A DNA stretch of 64,000 nt from Deltaproteobacteria bacterium. GTDB lineage: Bacteria > Desulfobacterota > BSN033 > UBA1163. A program made the translations under genes and the position numbers. The notes beneath the pieces were generated by a model. That model did not search any database and was not told the DNA's origin. It saw only the letters and a program-made list of their open reading frames with translations. Position 1 is the first letter of the stretch. Every line of letters begins with the position of its first letter. Positions 34,486 to 43,800 of the stretch are shown one piece after another. The stretch spans positions 57,860 to 121,859 of the forward strand of contig VGRY01000003.1 in the NCBI GenBank assembly GCA_016875195.1. Direction: 5' to 3'.

Positions 34486-35592
34486 TCAACCTTCTCTCTT
34501 TCTTACCACGTGGATGGCAGTGGCTTTAAAAGACGCTCGCACCTCTTTCCCTTCTGTGAGTGATAACTCCTCCAGGGAATGGTTAGTGACATAAGCAACG
34601 AGAGGAAACCGGCAATCAAGCTGAATTTTCTGGTAGGGGCCTAAGGGAGCAATCTTCAGAATCTTCCCTGGAAAAACATTCCTTGCACTGGTTGCTTCTT
34701 TCTGGGGTTGAGTCGAGAGGGTCACATGTTCTGGCCGGATACATAAAATAACAGTTTCTCCCAAAGTCACATCCCCCACGGCTTCTATTTCATTACCTGC
34801 AACAGAAGCTACAAAGGTTCCACCATCCTTCTTCAATACTTTTCCTGTAAGAATGGTCTCCACTCCCACAAAGGAAGCCACAAACTCATCCAGGGGGTGA
34901 TTCATCACTTCACTCGGAGAGCCGATTTGTAAAATTCTCCCGCCATTCATCACAGCGATTCGATCTGAAAGATTGATGGCTTCGAGACGATCATGGGTAG
35001 CAAATATCGTAGTTGTTTTTGTCTGGTAGAGAATGCGTTCCAGGTCTTCTATGAGGGATTCTCGTGTAGGTGGATCGAGAGAGGCAAAAGGTTCGTCTAA
35101 AAATAGAATTTCTGGCTGGATGGCAAATGCCCGTGCAAGACTTGTCCTCTGAGCTTCCCCCCCCGAAAGTGTTTTGGCAGAACGGTCTTTGAGATGGTCA
35201 ATTCCGAATTGTTTCAATTGCTCCATCACTTTGTCGCGGGTTTCTCCCCTCTTCATCCCACGAATTTTTAAACCCGAGGCCACATTGTTAAAGACAGTGG
35301 TATCAAAGAGGAGAGGTTCCTGGAAGACCATGGCCAGCCTTCTACGGTATGTGAAAACGGAATGATTTGAACCTATCTTCTCTCCATTGAATAAAATTTC
35401 CCCTCCAAAAGGGCTCAGCAAATAGGATAAAGTCTGCAAAAGGGTTGTTTTCCCGGCCCCATTGGGTCCAATCAAAGCCAGAATTTCACCCTTATCAATC
35501 GAAAGAGAAGGAACGTTCAAGATACATACCCCTCCCCGTTCCACCGTAAGATTCTTTACTTCTAATATAGGTACATGTTCAACCATATTCAT
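34486..35592 (-). CDS. tupC: Tungstate/molybdate ABC transporter ATP-binding protein
   Basis: 368 residues: ABC domain with Walker A GPNGAGKTTL, signature LSGGEAQRTSLARA, Walker B ILFLDEPFASLD and switch histidine FATHDRLEA, followed by a C-terminal TOBE-like domain (from about residue 250). The C-terminal extension is found in ModC/WtpC/TupC-type ATPases. Last gene of a four-gene minus-strand cluster with permease, binding protein and regulator. The binding protein is TupA-like, so tungstate is the favoured substrate, with molybdate possible. Confidence 0.9.
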   Translation of the reverse strand: MNMVEHVPILEVKNLTVERGGVCILNVPSLSIDKGEILALIGPNGAGKTTLLQTLSYLLSPFGGEILFNGEKIGSNHSVFTYRRRLAMVFQEPLLFDTTVFNNVASGLKIRGMKRGETRDKVMEQLKQFGIDHLKDRSAKTLSGGEAQRTSLARAFAIQPEILFLDEPFASLDPPTRESLIEDLERILYQTKTTTIFATHDRLEAINLSDRIAVMNGGRILQIGSPSEVMNHPLDEFVASFVGVETILTGKVLKKDGGTFVASVAGNEIEAVGDVTLGETVILCIRPEHVTLSTQPQKEATSARNVFPGKILKIAPLGPYQKIQLDCRFPLVAYVTNHSLEELSLTEGKEVRASFKATAIHVVRKREG

Positions 35593-35642
35593 TCTTCTTT
35601 ATCCCACAAAACACACAGGCATAAATATTTCTGTTCCCCTGT

Positions 35643-35675
35643 CATTCACTGATTACTGATCACTGATTACTATTC
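35643..35675. repeat. Short tandem TGATTACTGATCACTGATTACT
   Basis: Direct repeats of TGATTACT / TGATCACT in the 98-bp gap between the tupB and tupC genes. Low-complexity intergenic sequence; no clear function. Confidence 0.45.
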
Positions 35676-35690
35676 CCTGTCTCCTGCAAT

Positions 35691-36389
35691 TTATCTCGGC
35701 CTTTCCCTCTGCTGAACATTCGTAAGAATAAGATTGATAACGTAAGCAAGCAGGAGAAGAATAATTCCTAGAGCAATGGCAACATCGAAATTGCCCCGGC
35801 TGGTCTCCATAACAGTCGCCGTGGTAAGAACTCGTGAATAACCTTTGATGTTGCCACCCACCATGATAGAAGCGCCGACCTCTGAGATTACACCTCCAAA
35901 TCCCGCCATCACCCCCGCCAACAAAGGAAGCTTTGCCTCTTTGATGAGAATCCAGACCATTTGAAGACGGGTTGCTCCTATGGCTAAAATTTGTAGACGC
36001 AGTTTTAGCGGGAGTTGTTGCATGGCTGCTACTGTAATTCCCATGACGATTGGAGTAGCAATGACCGCCTGGGCAAGAATCATGGCTGTGGGCGTATAAA
36101 GGATTCCTAAAAATCCGAGTGGCCCGTTTCTCCATAAAAAGATCGTAACAAAAAGTCCCACCACCACTGGTGGAAGACCCATACCCGTATTGACGAGACT
36201 AACGATAAATCTCTTCCCGGGAAACTGAGAAAGGGCAATGGTCGTTCCGGTGGAGATTCCGATCAGAAGGCTAATGAAGGTGGCTGTCCCTGAAACTTGT
36301 AGAGAAAGAAAGGTTATCCTCATCACCTCAGGATCAAAGGTGACCAATAACCAAAAAGCCTTCTTAATGCCCTCAAGGATGAGATCCAT
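35691..36389 (-). CDS. tupB: Tungstate/molybdate ABC transporter permease
   Basis: 232-residue permease with five to six hydrophobic segments and the EAA-loop region AIGATRLQMVWILIKEAKLP near residue 140. The N-terminal part MRITFLSLQVSGTATFISLL and VNTGMGLPPVVVGLFVTIFL, and the later GAGFGGVISEVGASIMVGGN-like AGFGGVISEVGASIMVGGN, are characteristic of the TupB/WtpB group. Lies between the TupA-like binding protein and ATPase on the same strand. Confidence 0.92.
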   Translation of the reverse strand: MDLILEGIKKAFWLLVTFDPEVMRITFLSLQVSGTATFISLLIGISTGTTIALSQFPGKRFIVSLVNTGMGLPPVVVGLFVTIFLWRNGPLGFLGILYTPTAMILAQAVIATPIVMGITVAAMQQLPLKLRLQILAIGATRLQMVWILIKEAKLPLLAGVMAGFGGVISEVGASIMVGGNIKGYSRVLTTATVMETSRGNFDVAIALGIILLLLAYVINLILTNVQQRERPR

Positions 36390-36399
36390 CAGTTACCTC

Positions 36400-36560
36400 T
36401 CAATTTCGAAATTCGAATATCGAAATCCGAAACAATTTCAAATGTTCAAAATTCAAATATTTAAAAACTTCATTTCATTATTGAATCTGTGGTATTTAAA
36501 ATTTGGCTATTCGATATTGTTTCGAATTGGTCCTGCTGGACGCTTCGCCCGGATTTCTTG
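36400..36560. repeat. AATTCGAAATTCGAAAC-type inverted repeat, copy 1
   Basis: Left arm rich in ttcgaaattcgaatatcgaa, right arm with ttcgatattgtttcgaatt and gatttcttgcttcgaattt. The same family occurs at 62153-62308. It lies between the tupA and tupB genes and may reduce or split their co-transcription. Confidence 0.6.
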
Positions 36561-36568
36561 CTTCGAAT

Positions 36569-37417
36569 TTACTTGCCAATTTCTTCTTCTTTTTTCCCAG
36601 CATCGGGGAAGAAGAGAGGCGACCCGAACTTATCGACTCCAAAGGTCCTGATGATTTCCTGGGTTTCCTTTGCAACCATAAAATCAGCAAATGCCTTTCC
36701 GCCAGCGGCATTGACCTTAGGCCATTTGGCTGGATTGACCTCGATGACATGGTATACGTTCAGGAGAATGGCATCGCCTTCGACCAGGATATCCAACCCA
36801 AGGTTTTTTCTTAAGGCCAGATACGTTCCCCGATCCGCAAGGGTATACCCTTTCTTTTCGGCAGCAACATTTAAGGTCTGCCCCATTCCCAGACCAGTCT
36901 GCTGATACCATTTCTCTCCCTCAGGGTTGATTCCTGCTGTTTTCCAGATATCTCTCTCCTTTGAATGGGTTCCTGAATTATCGCCCCTTGATAGAAACAA
37001 CCCCTTTTCCGAAGCAATCTTTTTGAAAGCAGTCGAGGTAGGTTTGACTGCTTTAATTTTTACAGGATCACCCGGCGGTCCCACAATGATATAATCATTA
37101 TGCATGATAATCCTTCGGTTGATCCCATCCCCATCTGCTACAAATTTCTTTTCAGCAGCAGGAGAGTGAACAAGCAGTACATCCGCCTCCCCTTTCTGAC
37201 CCATGGCCATGGCTTGACCTGAACCCACTGCGATCGTCTTAACGAAGTAGCCGGTCTTCTTTTCAAATATTGGAATCAAAACATCGAGTAACCCAGAATC
37301 CTGAGTGCTGGTGGTAGTGGCCAAAATGATATTTTTCTGTTGAGCCATTACAGCAGATAATAGTGACCAAATAATGAAAGATAAACAGAACAGCCCTATG
37401 AAACTCCATTTCTTCAT
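36569..37417 (-). CDS. tupA: Tungstate-binding periplasmic protein (TupA family)
   Basis: Periplasmic oxyanion-binding protein. From ATG 37417 (AAGGAGG nine bases upstream; the track starts 24 codons earlier) it has a signal peptide (WSFIGLFCLSFIIWSLLSAV) and then ILATTTSTQDSGLLDVL, the TupA ligand loop TTTSTQDSGL. Further landmarks are VGSGQAMAMGQKGEADVLLV, HNDYIIVGPPGDP and FLSRGDNSGTHSKERDIW. In characterised relatives TTTS and SRGDxSGT bind tungstate with high selectivity over molybdate. About 282 residues. Its start is 20 bp after the regulator stop, so the two are in one transcript. Confidence 0.93.
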   Translation of the reverse strand: MKKWSFIGLFCLSFIIWSLLSAVMAQQKNIILATTTSTQDSGLLDVLIPIFEKKTGYFVKTIAVGSGQAMAMGQKGEADVLLVHSPAAEKKFVADGDGINRRIIMHNDYIIVGPPGDPVKIKAVKPTSTAFKKIASEKGLFLSRGDNSGTHSKERDIWKTAGINPEGEKWYQQTGLGMGQTLNVAAEKKGYTLADRGTYLALRKNLGLDILVEGDAILLNVYHVIEVNPAKWPKVNAAGGKAFADFMVAKETQEIIRTFGVDKFGSPLFFPDAGKKEEEIGK

Positions 37418-37436
37418 ATATCTTTTCCTCCTTTGG

Positions 37437-38354
37437 CTAATTTTTAGAATAAAGGATCTTCCCTGAGTTTCCAAAATCATAGTTCCCAAGCCTTACCACC
37501 CTGCCCCGGAATTCTTCCGAGTGAAGAATCTCGATGAACGCCTGAACTCCTTTCTCAAAAAAGGTTGCCTTATCGAGAATCATATCGAATCGTTCCCGGG
37601 TGATGGGGATGAACGGAAGGCCAAAAAGTTTGGAGACAGCAATCGTGGCGATGCCCACATCCGCTTCTTTGGAAAGAATCGAGAGGCCGACCTCAAAATG
37701 GGTATAGACCTCTTTCTCATATCCGGAAATCTTTGAAGATGAAATCTTCAAACGCTTGAGATGGTGATCCAGAAGAATCCTGGTGCCCGCCCCTTTCTGA
37801 CGGTTAAGAAACCGGACCCCCTTGCGAGTCAGGTCATCAAATCCCTGTATCCCCAGCGGGTTCTTTGGAGCAGTCACAAATCCGAGGTCCCGATCAAAAA
37901 GATTGACCACGACCGGCTTCACATTGGGGAGCAAGGTGTCAAGAAAAGGAATGTTATAATCTCCACTTTTCGTATCAAGAAGATGTGACCAGGCAATGTC
38001 CGTGTAACCCATATTCAGGGCCTTTAATCCATCGGTGCTCCCAGTGTTAGAAGAGAAGATATAGAAGTCAGGGTGCGATTCCTTGAGATAGGTCTGGAGC
38101 ATGTCGAGGATAGGGTCGTTGCTACCCGATGCCAGAAGCGCTCCTTCAATACGCCTGCTTTTCTCCCTGGCTTTCTCAAGGCCCGTCTTTGCATTCGATT
38201 CAATCCAATCGTCAATCAATTTTCTCGGGAAAACCCACTTTCCGGTCACCCGGGTGCATGGAATCCTTTTGGACTTGATCAAAGCATAGACCTGCTTCTC
38301 ATGAATGCTCAGATAGGTTGCAACCTCTTTGGTGCTCATCATCTCGTTGGACAT
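37437..38354 (-). CDS. One-component regulator: excisionase-type HTH plus substrate-binding-protein-like domain
   Basis: 305 residues from ATG 38354 (AAGGAG upstream; the track start is 16 codons earlier). Residues 1-60 form a MerR/excisionase-like helix-turn-helix (MSTKEVATYLSIHEKQVYAL, then KWVFPRKLIDDWIES). Residues about 75-300 form a PBP-like domain (PF12727 type: ASGSNDPILDMLQTYLKESH, FLNRQKGAGTRILLDHHLK). This fusion is typical of molybdate/tungstate-responsive regulators next to tup/wtp genes. It precedes tupA, so it probably binds the oxyanion and controls this cluster through the repeats at 38416-38442. Ligand inferred from context. Confidence 0.88.
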   Translation of the reverse strand: MSNEMMSTKEVATYLSIHEKQVYALIKSKRIPCTRVTGKWVFPRKLIDDWIESNAKTGLEKAREKSRRIEGALLASGSNDPILDMLQTYLKESHPDFYIFSSNTGSTDGLKALNMGYTDIAWSHLLDTKSGDYNIPFLDTLLPNVKPVVVNLFDRDLGFVTAPKNPLGIQGFDDLTRKGVRFLNRQKGAGTRILLDHHLKRLKISSSKISGYEKEVYTHFEVGLSILSKEADVGIATIAVSKLFGLPFIPITRERFDMILDKATFFEKGVQAFIEILHSEEFRGRVVRLGNYDFGNSGKILYSKN

Positions 38355-38415
38355 GGGTTCTCCTTTCCCGGATAAATGAATTGTAATGAAGGGACGCCTC
38401 AATTGTCAAGTAAAA

Positions 38416-38450
38416 TTATTACTAATTATTACTTTTTATTACAAATTATA
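38416..38450 (-). promoter_or_regulatory. -10 box with three 10-bp-spaced TTATTAC sites (candidate operator of the tungstate cluster)
   Basis: On the plus strand TTATTAC occurs at 38416, 38426 and 38436, exactly 10 bp apart (GTAATAA on the coding strand). Immediately upstream in the coding sense is TATAAT (38445-38450). The repeats cover the expected transcription start. One site per helical turn fits cooperative binding of a regulator on one DNA face. No good -35 box. Confidence 0.6.
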
Positions 38451-38518
38451 TACAATAATCTAATTTCCATTTATTTCCTTTTCGAATCAATCCGAAAAGG
38501 TTCGCCAAAGATTTCGTA

Positions 38519-38548
38519 TTGACGAAGCTCCCAAGAATCTCATAAGAT
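38519..38548 (+). promoter_or_regulatory. Candidate promoter of the aminotransferase gene
   Basis: TTGACG (38519-38524), 18 bp, TAAGAT (38543-38548), 32 bp before ATG 38581; GAGGGGACG serves as ribosome site. Confidence 0.45.
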
Positions 38549-38580
38549 AATTACATGATCTATATTTTAGAGAGGGGACG

Positions 38581-39738
38581 ATGAAGACTTTCTCTTCAGA
38601 GCGTGCGTCAAGATTTACCGAATCGGTCATCCGGGAGATGACCCGGATTTGCCTCAAGCATCAGGGTGTCAACCTCGCACAGGGTTTCCCTGATTTCCCT
38701 GCACCATTGGAAATTAAAGAAGCTGCCATCCAGTCGATCCAAAGAGATTTCAACCAGTATGCCATTACCTGGGGGACCCCCAGCCTGCGTCAAGCCATCT
38801 CCGAAAAATTCGCCTGGTATAATGGCATCACCATCGACCCGGAACAAGAAATCACAGTTTGTTGCGGATCTACAGAGGCCATGATCTCATCTCTCATGGC
38901 GATCGTCAATCCCGGTGAAGAGGTGATCGTCTTTGAGCCTTTCTATGAGAACTACGGACCGGATACTATTCTCTGTGGAGCAAAGCCGCGATTCATCACT
39001 CTTCACGAGCCGGATTGGCATTTTGATGAACAAGAGTTAGCCAGGGCTTTTAATAACAAAACAAAAGCGATCATTCTCAACACACCCAACAATCCCACAG
39101 GCAAAGTCTTCTCTCGTGAGGAATTACAATTCATTGCTGACCTTTGTCTGAAATGGGGAGTCATTGCAGCCACCGATGAGATATACGAACACATTCTCTA
39201 TGATGGGGCTAAACATATCAGTATCGCATCCCTCCCTGGCATGAGAAATCAAACGATCACCATTAACTCCATTTCAAAGACTTACAGTCTTACAGGATGG
39301 CGTGTGGGCTGGGCCATTGCATCCCCTCATTTAACTGCCTCTATTCGTAAGGTGCATGACTTCTTAACGGTTGGAGCGCCCCACCCGCTTCAGGAAGCTG
39401 GTGCGATTGCCCTGAAGATGGACCGAAGCTATTATGAGACTCTTGCAAGGGAATACCAGGAAAGAAGAGATTTTCTTGCAAAAGCCCTGGACGAATCAGG
39501 ATTTAAAGTCTATCTGCCTTTTGGTGCCTACTATATTATGACTGATGTAAAAGGTTTCGGGTTTTCGGATGATGTCACCTTTGCTCGGCATCTGGTAGAA
39601 AAGTTCGGTGTGGCAACTGTTCCAGGAAGCAGTTTTTATAGCAGTCCTTCCTTGGGAAGGACAAAAGTTCGTTTCTGTTTTCCAAAAAAGAGAGAGACCC
39701 TGCAAGCAGCGGCTGAACGGTTAAAAAGGCTTAAATAA
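38581..39738 (+). CDS. PLP-dependent aminotransferase, class I (KAT/methionine aminotransferase-like)
   Basis: 385 residues: GVNLAQGFPDFPAPLEIKEA near the N-terminus, QYAITWGTPSLRQAISEKF, VCCGSTEAMISSLMA, LNTPNNPTGKVFSREEL, AATDEIYEHILYDG, the PLP lysine in SISKTYSLTGWRVGW and KVRFCFPKKRETL at the end. It resembles the YbdL/kynurenine aminotransferase subgroup that accepts methionine and aromatic amino acids, but the specificity is uncertain. Distinct from the aminotransferase at 23535. It has its own promoter, divergent from the tungstate regulator. Confidence 0.92.
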   Translation: MKTFSSERASRFTESVIREMTRICLKHQGVNLAQGFPDFPAPLEIKEAAIQSIQRDFNQYAITWGTPSLRQAISEKFAWYNGITIDPEQEITVCCGSTEAMISSLMAIVNPGEEVIVFEPFYENYGPDTILCGAKPRFITLHEPDWHFDEQELARAFNNKTKAIILNTPNNPTGKVFSREELQFIADLCLKWGVIAATDEIYEHILYDGAKHISIASLPGMRNQTITINSISKTYSLTGWRVGWAIASPHLTASIRKVHDFLTVGAPHPLQEAGAIALKMDRSYYETLAREYQERRDFLAKALDESGFKVYLPFGAYYIMTDVKGFGFSDDVTFARHLVEKFGVATVPGSSFYSSPSLGRTKVRFCFPKKRETLQAAAERLKRLK

Positions 39739-39784
39739 ATGTGTCCCCATAAATCGTATCAATTTATCTGTTTTAGAACCTATT

Positions 39785-39902
39785 ATAAAATCCCTCCCAC
39801 CCTCCCTTTGCCAAAGGGAGGAGAAACATCGTCCCCCTTTTGACAAAGGGAGATGATCATGGGTTCTCCCCTTTGGCAAAGGGGAGTTAGAGGGGATTTT
39901 AT
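39785..39902. repeat. Long inverted repeat ATAAAATCCC...GGGGATTTTAT
   Basis: Arms ATAAAATCCCTCCCACCCTC and GGGGAGTTAGAGGGGATTTT end-to-end over about 118 bp, with inner copies of CCCTTTGCCAAAGGG. Fills most of the 39739-40062 gap; the rest (39903-40062) is AT-rich, with no feature seen. Confidence 0.65.
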
Positions 39903-40062
39903 AAAAATTTTTCACTCAATTAAAGTGTTACCATAATTCTGGTGTTGTATGATCGCATTTCCAACCCAAATTAAGGCTTGTCTTATTTTCTTTATTGACA
40001 TTTTTTATAAATGATTTAACCTTCAAATACGGATACCCGATCAGCTATAAGAGGAAAGAACA

Positions 40063-40728
40063 ATGGAGTCAATCGGCGGGAAGATCAGGATTTTAGTTTT
40101 TGCGAGTGGCGATGCAACGGGAGGAGGTTCTGGCTTCCAGGAATTGGTCGAGTTTTCCCGAACGAATCCACCGATTCTTGACGCTCAGATTGTCGGGGTT
40201 GTTTCAAACCATCAAAACGGAGGGGTTCGTAAAAAGGCGGATGCACTTCAAATCCCTTTTGAGTATTGGCCTGGACCTTATGATGCGAAAGGGTACCGAT
40301 CATTCGTTGGAAAATATAAGGCTGACTTTGTTATGTGTTCTGGGTGGTTAAAGTTTGTGAGAGGGCTCGATCCTGCCAGAACAGTTAACATCCATCCAGG
40401 CCCCCTACCCCGTTTTGGAGGACCGGGAATGTACGGGCATCATGCACACGAGGCCATCATAGCCGCTTTTCAGCGGGGAGAAATCACCCAGAGTGCAGTC
40501 ACAATGCATTTTGTTGATGAGGCAGCCTATGACCATGGCCCGATCATCTTCCAGATGCCAGTGCTGATCAGACCTGACGATGACGCTGAGACATTGGCTA
40601 AAAGGGTAAACGAAAAGGAACGTGCCTGGCAGAGTCATATCTTAAACTTGGTCGTCCATGGGCTGATCTACCTTAGCCAAGGACAGGTCTTTTACAAAAA
40701 CATGCCAGGCCAACGTTTTTTTTACTGA
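40063..40728 (+). CDS. purN: Phosphoribosylglycinamide formyltransferase-like protein (PurN)
   Basis: 221-residue formyltransferase fold: IRILVFASGDATGGGSGFQEL, IVGVVSNHQNGGVRKKADAL, and the active site TVNIHPGPLPRFGG followed by SAVTMHFVDEAAYDHGPIIF with the conserved Asp. In purine synthesis PurN formylates GAR using 10-formyl-tetrahydrofolate. The N-terminus is slightly unusual (GDATGGGSGFQ instead of GSGSNLQ), and typical PurN has HPSLLP where this has HPGPLP. It is therefore a divergent member. The position 125 bp upstream of purL supports a purine role. Confidence 0.82.
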   Translation: MESIGGKIRILVFASGDATGGGSGFQELVEFSRTNPPILDAQIVGVVSNHQNGGVRKKADALQIPFEYWPGPYDAKGYRSFVGKYKADFVMCSGWLKFVRGLDPARTVNIHPGPLPRFGGPGMYGHHAHEAIIAAFQRGEITQSAVTMHFVDEAAYDHGPIIFQMPVLIRPDDDAETLAKRVNEKERAWQSHILNLVVHGLIYLSQGQVFYKNMPGQRFFY

Positions 40729-40743
40729 GAACTTTTCCACAAA

Positions 40744-40793
40744 TAACTCCCCTTCATCCCCCCTTATCTTAAGGGGGGAATAGAGGGGGGTTA
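40744..40793. repeat. Short hairpin repeat CCCCCCTTATCTTAAGGGGGG
   Basis: Inner palindrome ccccccttatcttaagggggg with outer arms aactcccc and ggggggtt. Same family as copies at 44696 and 49262. Lies between purN and purL. Confidence 0.6.
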
Positions 40794-40853
40794 CAAAGGG
40801 AATCGTTAAAACAATCATTATTTACAGATAAACTCCTAGAAAGAAGGAGAACC

Positions 40854-43800
40854 ATGCAACACTTTTTCTTAAGAAGAGATGAAAATCTCGAGTATTGCTT
40901 CAATGTGGAATCTTCAGCACCTTTAAGTTCTGAGGAGATTTCAATCTTGAAGCATCTTTTGGCGGAAGGTTTCATATCGGAAACATTATCTACAAAACCT
41001 TTTCTTCCATATGGAGGGGAGGCGGTAGAAGTAGGCCCCCGTATGAATTTTGCGACCGCCTATTCAACCAATATGGTAGCCATCTGCCACACCTGCGGCC
41101 TTGATAAAATCATCCGCATCGAACGCTCCCGCAGATACCGCCTCCCTCAAGGAGCGAACAGGGAACAGTTTATCAGGGAACATCACGATCGAATGACAGA
41201 ATGTCTGTACAACCGGCCACTTGAGAGTTTCGAATCCGGAATTCTACCGGAACCTCCTTTTGAGATACCCCTTAAGGAAAAAGGCCCGGATGGACTTCTT
41301 GAAATACCGGGGCTTGCAATGGATGAGTGGGATAGACATTTCTACTACGATTATTTCGTTAAGCGGGAAGGAAGAAATCCCACAATCGTTGAAATAAGGG
41401 ATTTGGATAATGCCAACAGTGAGCACTCACGGCACGGCTATTTCAAGGGGAAACAGATTATTAATGGAGTGGTGATGCCGGAGACGCTTCTGAATATCGT
41501 AAAATCAACTTTAAAAGCAAACCCAAACAACAGCGTCATTGCCTTTAAAGATAATTCAAGCGGGATGAGAGGGTATGAGTGCTGGACGATTGTCCCTGAA
41601 CGACCTGGAACATCTGCGTCCTTTAAGGAACAAAAAGTCCAGTACCACATCATTTTTACGGCGGAAACGCACAATTTCCCAACCGGGGTCGCTCCTTTTC
41701 CCGGCGCTGAAACAGGCACAGGCGGAAGGATCCGCGATGTCCAGGCCACTGGAAGAGGAGGCCTGGTAGTTGCGGGAACTGCTGCATACTGCGTGGGAAG
41801 CCTGCTGATCCCCGACTACGATCTACCCTGGGAAGATAAGAGAGCGGAGTATCTATCGAATCTGGCTTCTCCGCTCACCATCGAGATCAGAGCCAGCGAC
41901 GGTGCAAGCGATTACGGTAATAAGTTCGGTGAGCCGCTCATTTTGGGATTCACCCGTTCATTCGACCAGACCCTCCCCGATGGAGAACGTTGGGCATGGA
42001 TCAAACCGATCATGTTCACAGGCGGCATCGGGCAGATTGATGCCAGGCATATTGAAAAGGATGAAGCTCAAAAAGGGATGTTGATCATCCAGGTCGGCGG
42101 CCCTGCTTATGGCATTGGCGTAAGCGGTGGCTCTGCTTCGAGCAAACTCCAGGGCGAGAATGTAGAAGATCTCGATTTTGATGCGGTCCAGCGTGGCGAT
42201 GCGGAGATGGAACAGAAGATGAACCGTGTCATCAGGGCTTGTATTGAAATGGGCGATCGCAATCCCATGATGAGTATCCACGATCAGGGAGCCGGAGGGC
42301 CGGCCAATGTTCTTAAAGAACTCGTTGAAAAAACCGGAGGCAAAATCGAACTCAGACGAATCCGGTTAGGAGATCCAACTCTGTCGGTTCTAAAAATCTG
42401 GATTGCCGAATATCAGGAACGATGCGGTTTTTTGGTCCTCCCTGAAAGAATCGAAGAATTCAAATCGATCTGTGACAGGGAAAAGGTCCACTGCGAAATC
42501 CTGGGCGAGGTGACTGGAGATGGCCGCTTCATTGTTCATGATGAGAAGGATGATTCAACCCCCGTCAACCTTGATCTCGAAAAAGTGCTGGGCAATATGC
42601 CGCAAAAAGAGTTCAGGGATAACAGGGGCCAATACCCGCGAAAACCTCTCCAGTTGCCTGATTCATTGCCTGTTGAAGATGCATTATCCCGTGTTCTTCG
42701 TAACCTTGCTGTCGGTTCAAAGAGATTTTTAACCAACAAGGTGGACCGAAGCGTAACCGGTTTGATTGCACGTCAGCAATGCTGTGGTCCACTTCAATTG
42801 ACAGTTGGCAATCTGGCAGTGATCGCCCAGAGCCATTTCGGATTAACAGGGGCCGCCACCTCCATAGGTGAACAGCCTGTAAAGATGCTCGTCAATCCAG
42901 CAGCGGGGGCTCGCATGGCAGTTGGAGAAGCGCTCACGAACATCGTGTGGGCTAAACTCAGCGGCCTGGAAGATATCAAGTGCTCTGCGAACTGGATGTG
43001 GGCGCCAAAACTCCCCGGTGAAGGATCAGCTCTTTATGAGGCAGCTTGCGCAATGCGAGACCTGATGATCCAGTTGGGAATTGCAGCCGATGGCGGAAAA
43101 GACAGCCTCTCCATGGCATCTCGGGTTCAAGAAAAGATAGTGAAATCACCCCGTGAACTCGTGATCTCTGCCTATGCAACCATGCCCGATATCACGAAGG
43201 TGGTAACTCCCGATATTAAAAACCCGGGCACGAGCCAGCTCATCTTTATTGACATCGGTAAAGGGAAAGCCCGGCTTGGAGGGTCTGTTTTAGCGCAGGT
43301 CTATGGACAGGTTGGAAATGAATCCCCTGACGTGGATGATCCACAGAGGCTGAAGCGCACATTCAATACAATCCAGCAGTTAATCTCCGAGAATCTGATT
43401 TTTGCAGGGCACGACATCAGCGATGGAGGGTTGATCACCACCCTTCTTGAAATGGCTTTTTCTGGAAACTGCGGAATAAAGATACAAATGGACGGCCCTC
43501 AGGGTCCTATCGAGAGGCTTTTCGCTGAAGAGTTGGGAGTGGTTATCGAATGTGACAGCAAAGATATTCACAGGGCCTCAGACATTCTCCAATCTTTTGA
43601 CCTGCATCCCGTTGTGATCGGAGAAACGGCTGAAGAGAAGAACATCCTTCTATCCTACAACGGTCAAAAGGTTCTCGAAGCGGACATGCGTAGCCTTCGA
43701 CAAATCTGGGAGGAGACATCTTACCAAATCGAGCGCCTCCAGATCAATCCCCAATGTGCAGATCAGGAAAAGGAAAATATCTATGACCGGAAGGGTCCGA

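Noticed and set aside
36238-36651. Plus-strand ORFs over the tupA-tupB gap and gene ends
   Set aside because: They run opposite to clear tup genes and consist of repeat-derived, low-complexity sequence.
23535-39738. Duplicate aminotransferase genes (23535 and 38581) as a recent duplication
   Set aside because: They differ in most motifs and flanks; only the general fold type is shared.
40063-40728. PurN gene as methionyl-tRNA formyltransferase or ArnA-type formyltransferase
   Set aside because: Too short, lacking the C-terminal domain, and placed next to purL; PurN-like is the better call.
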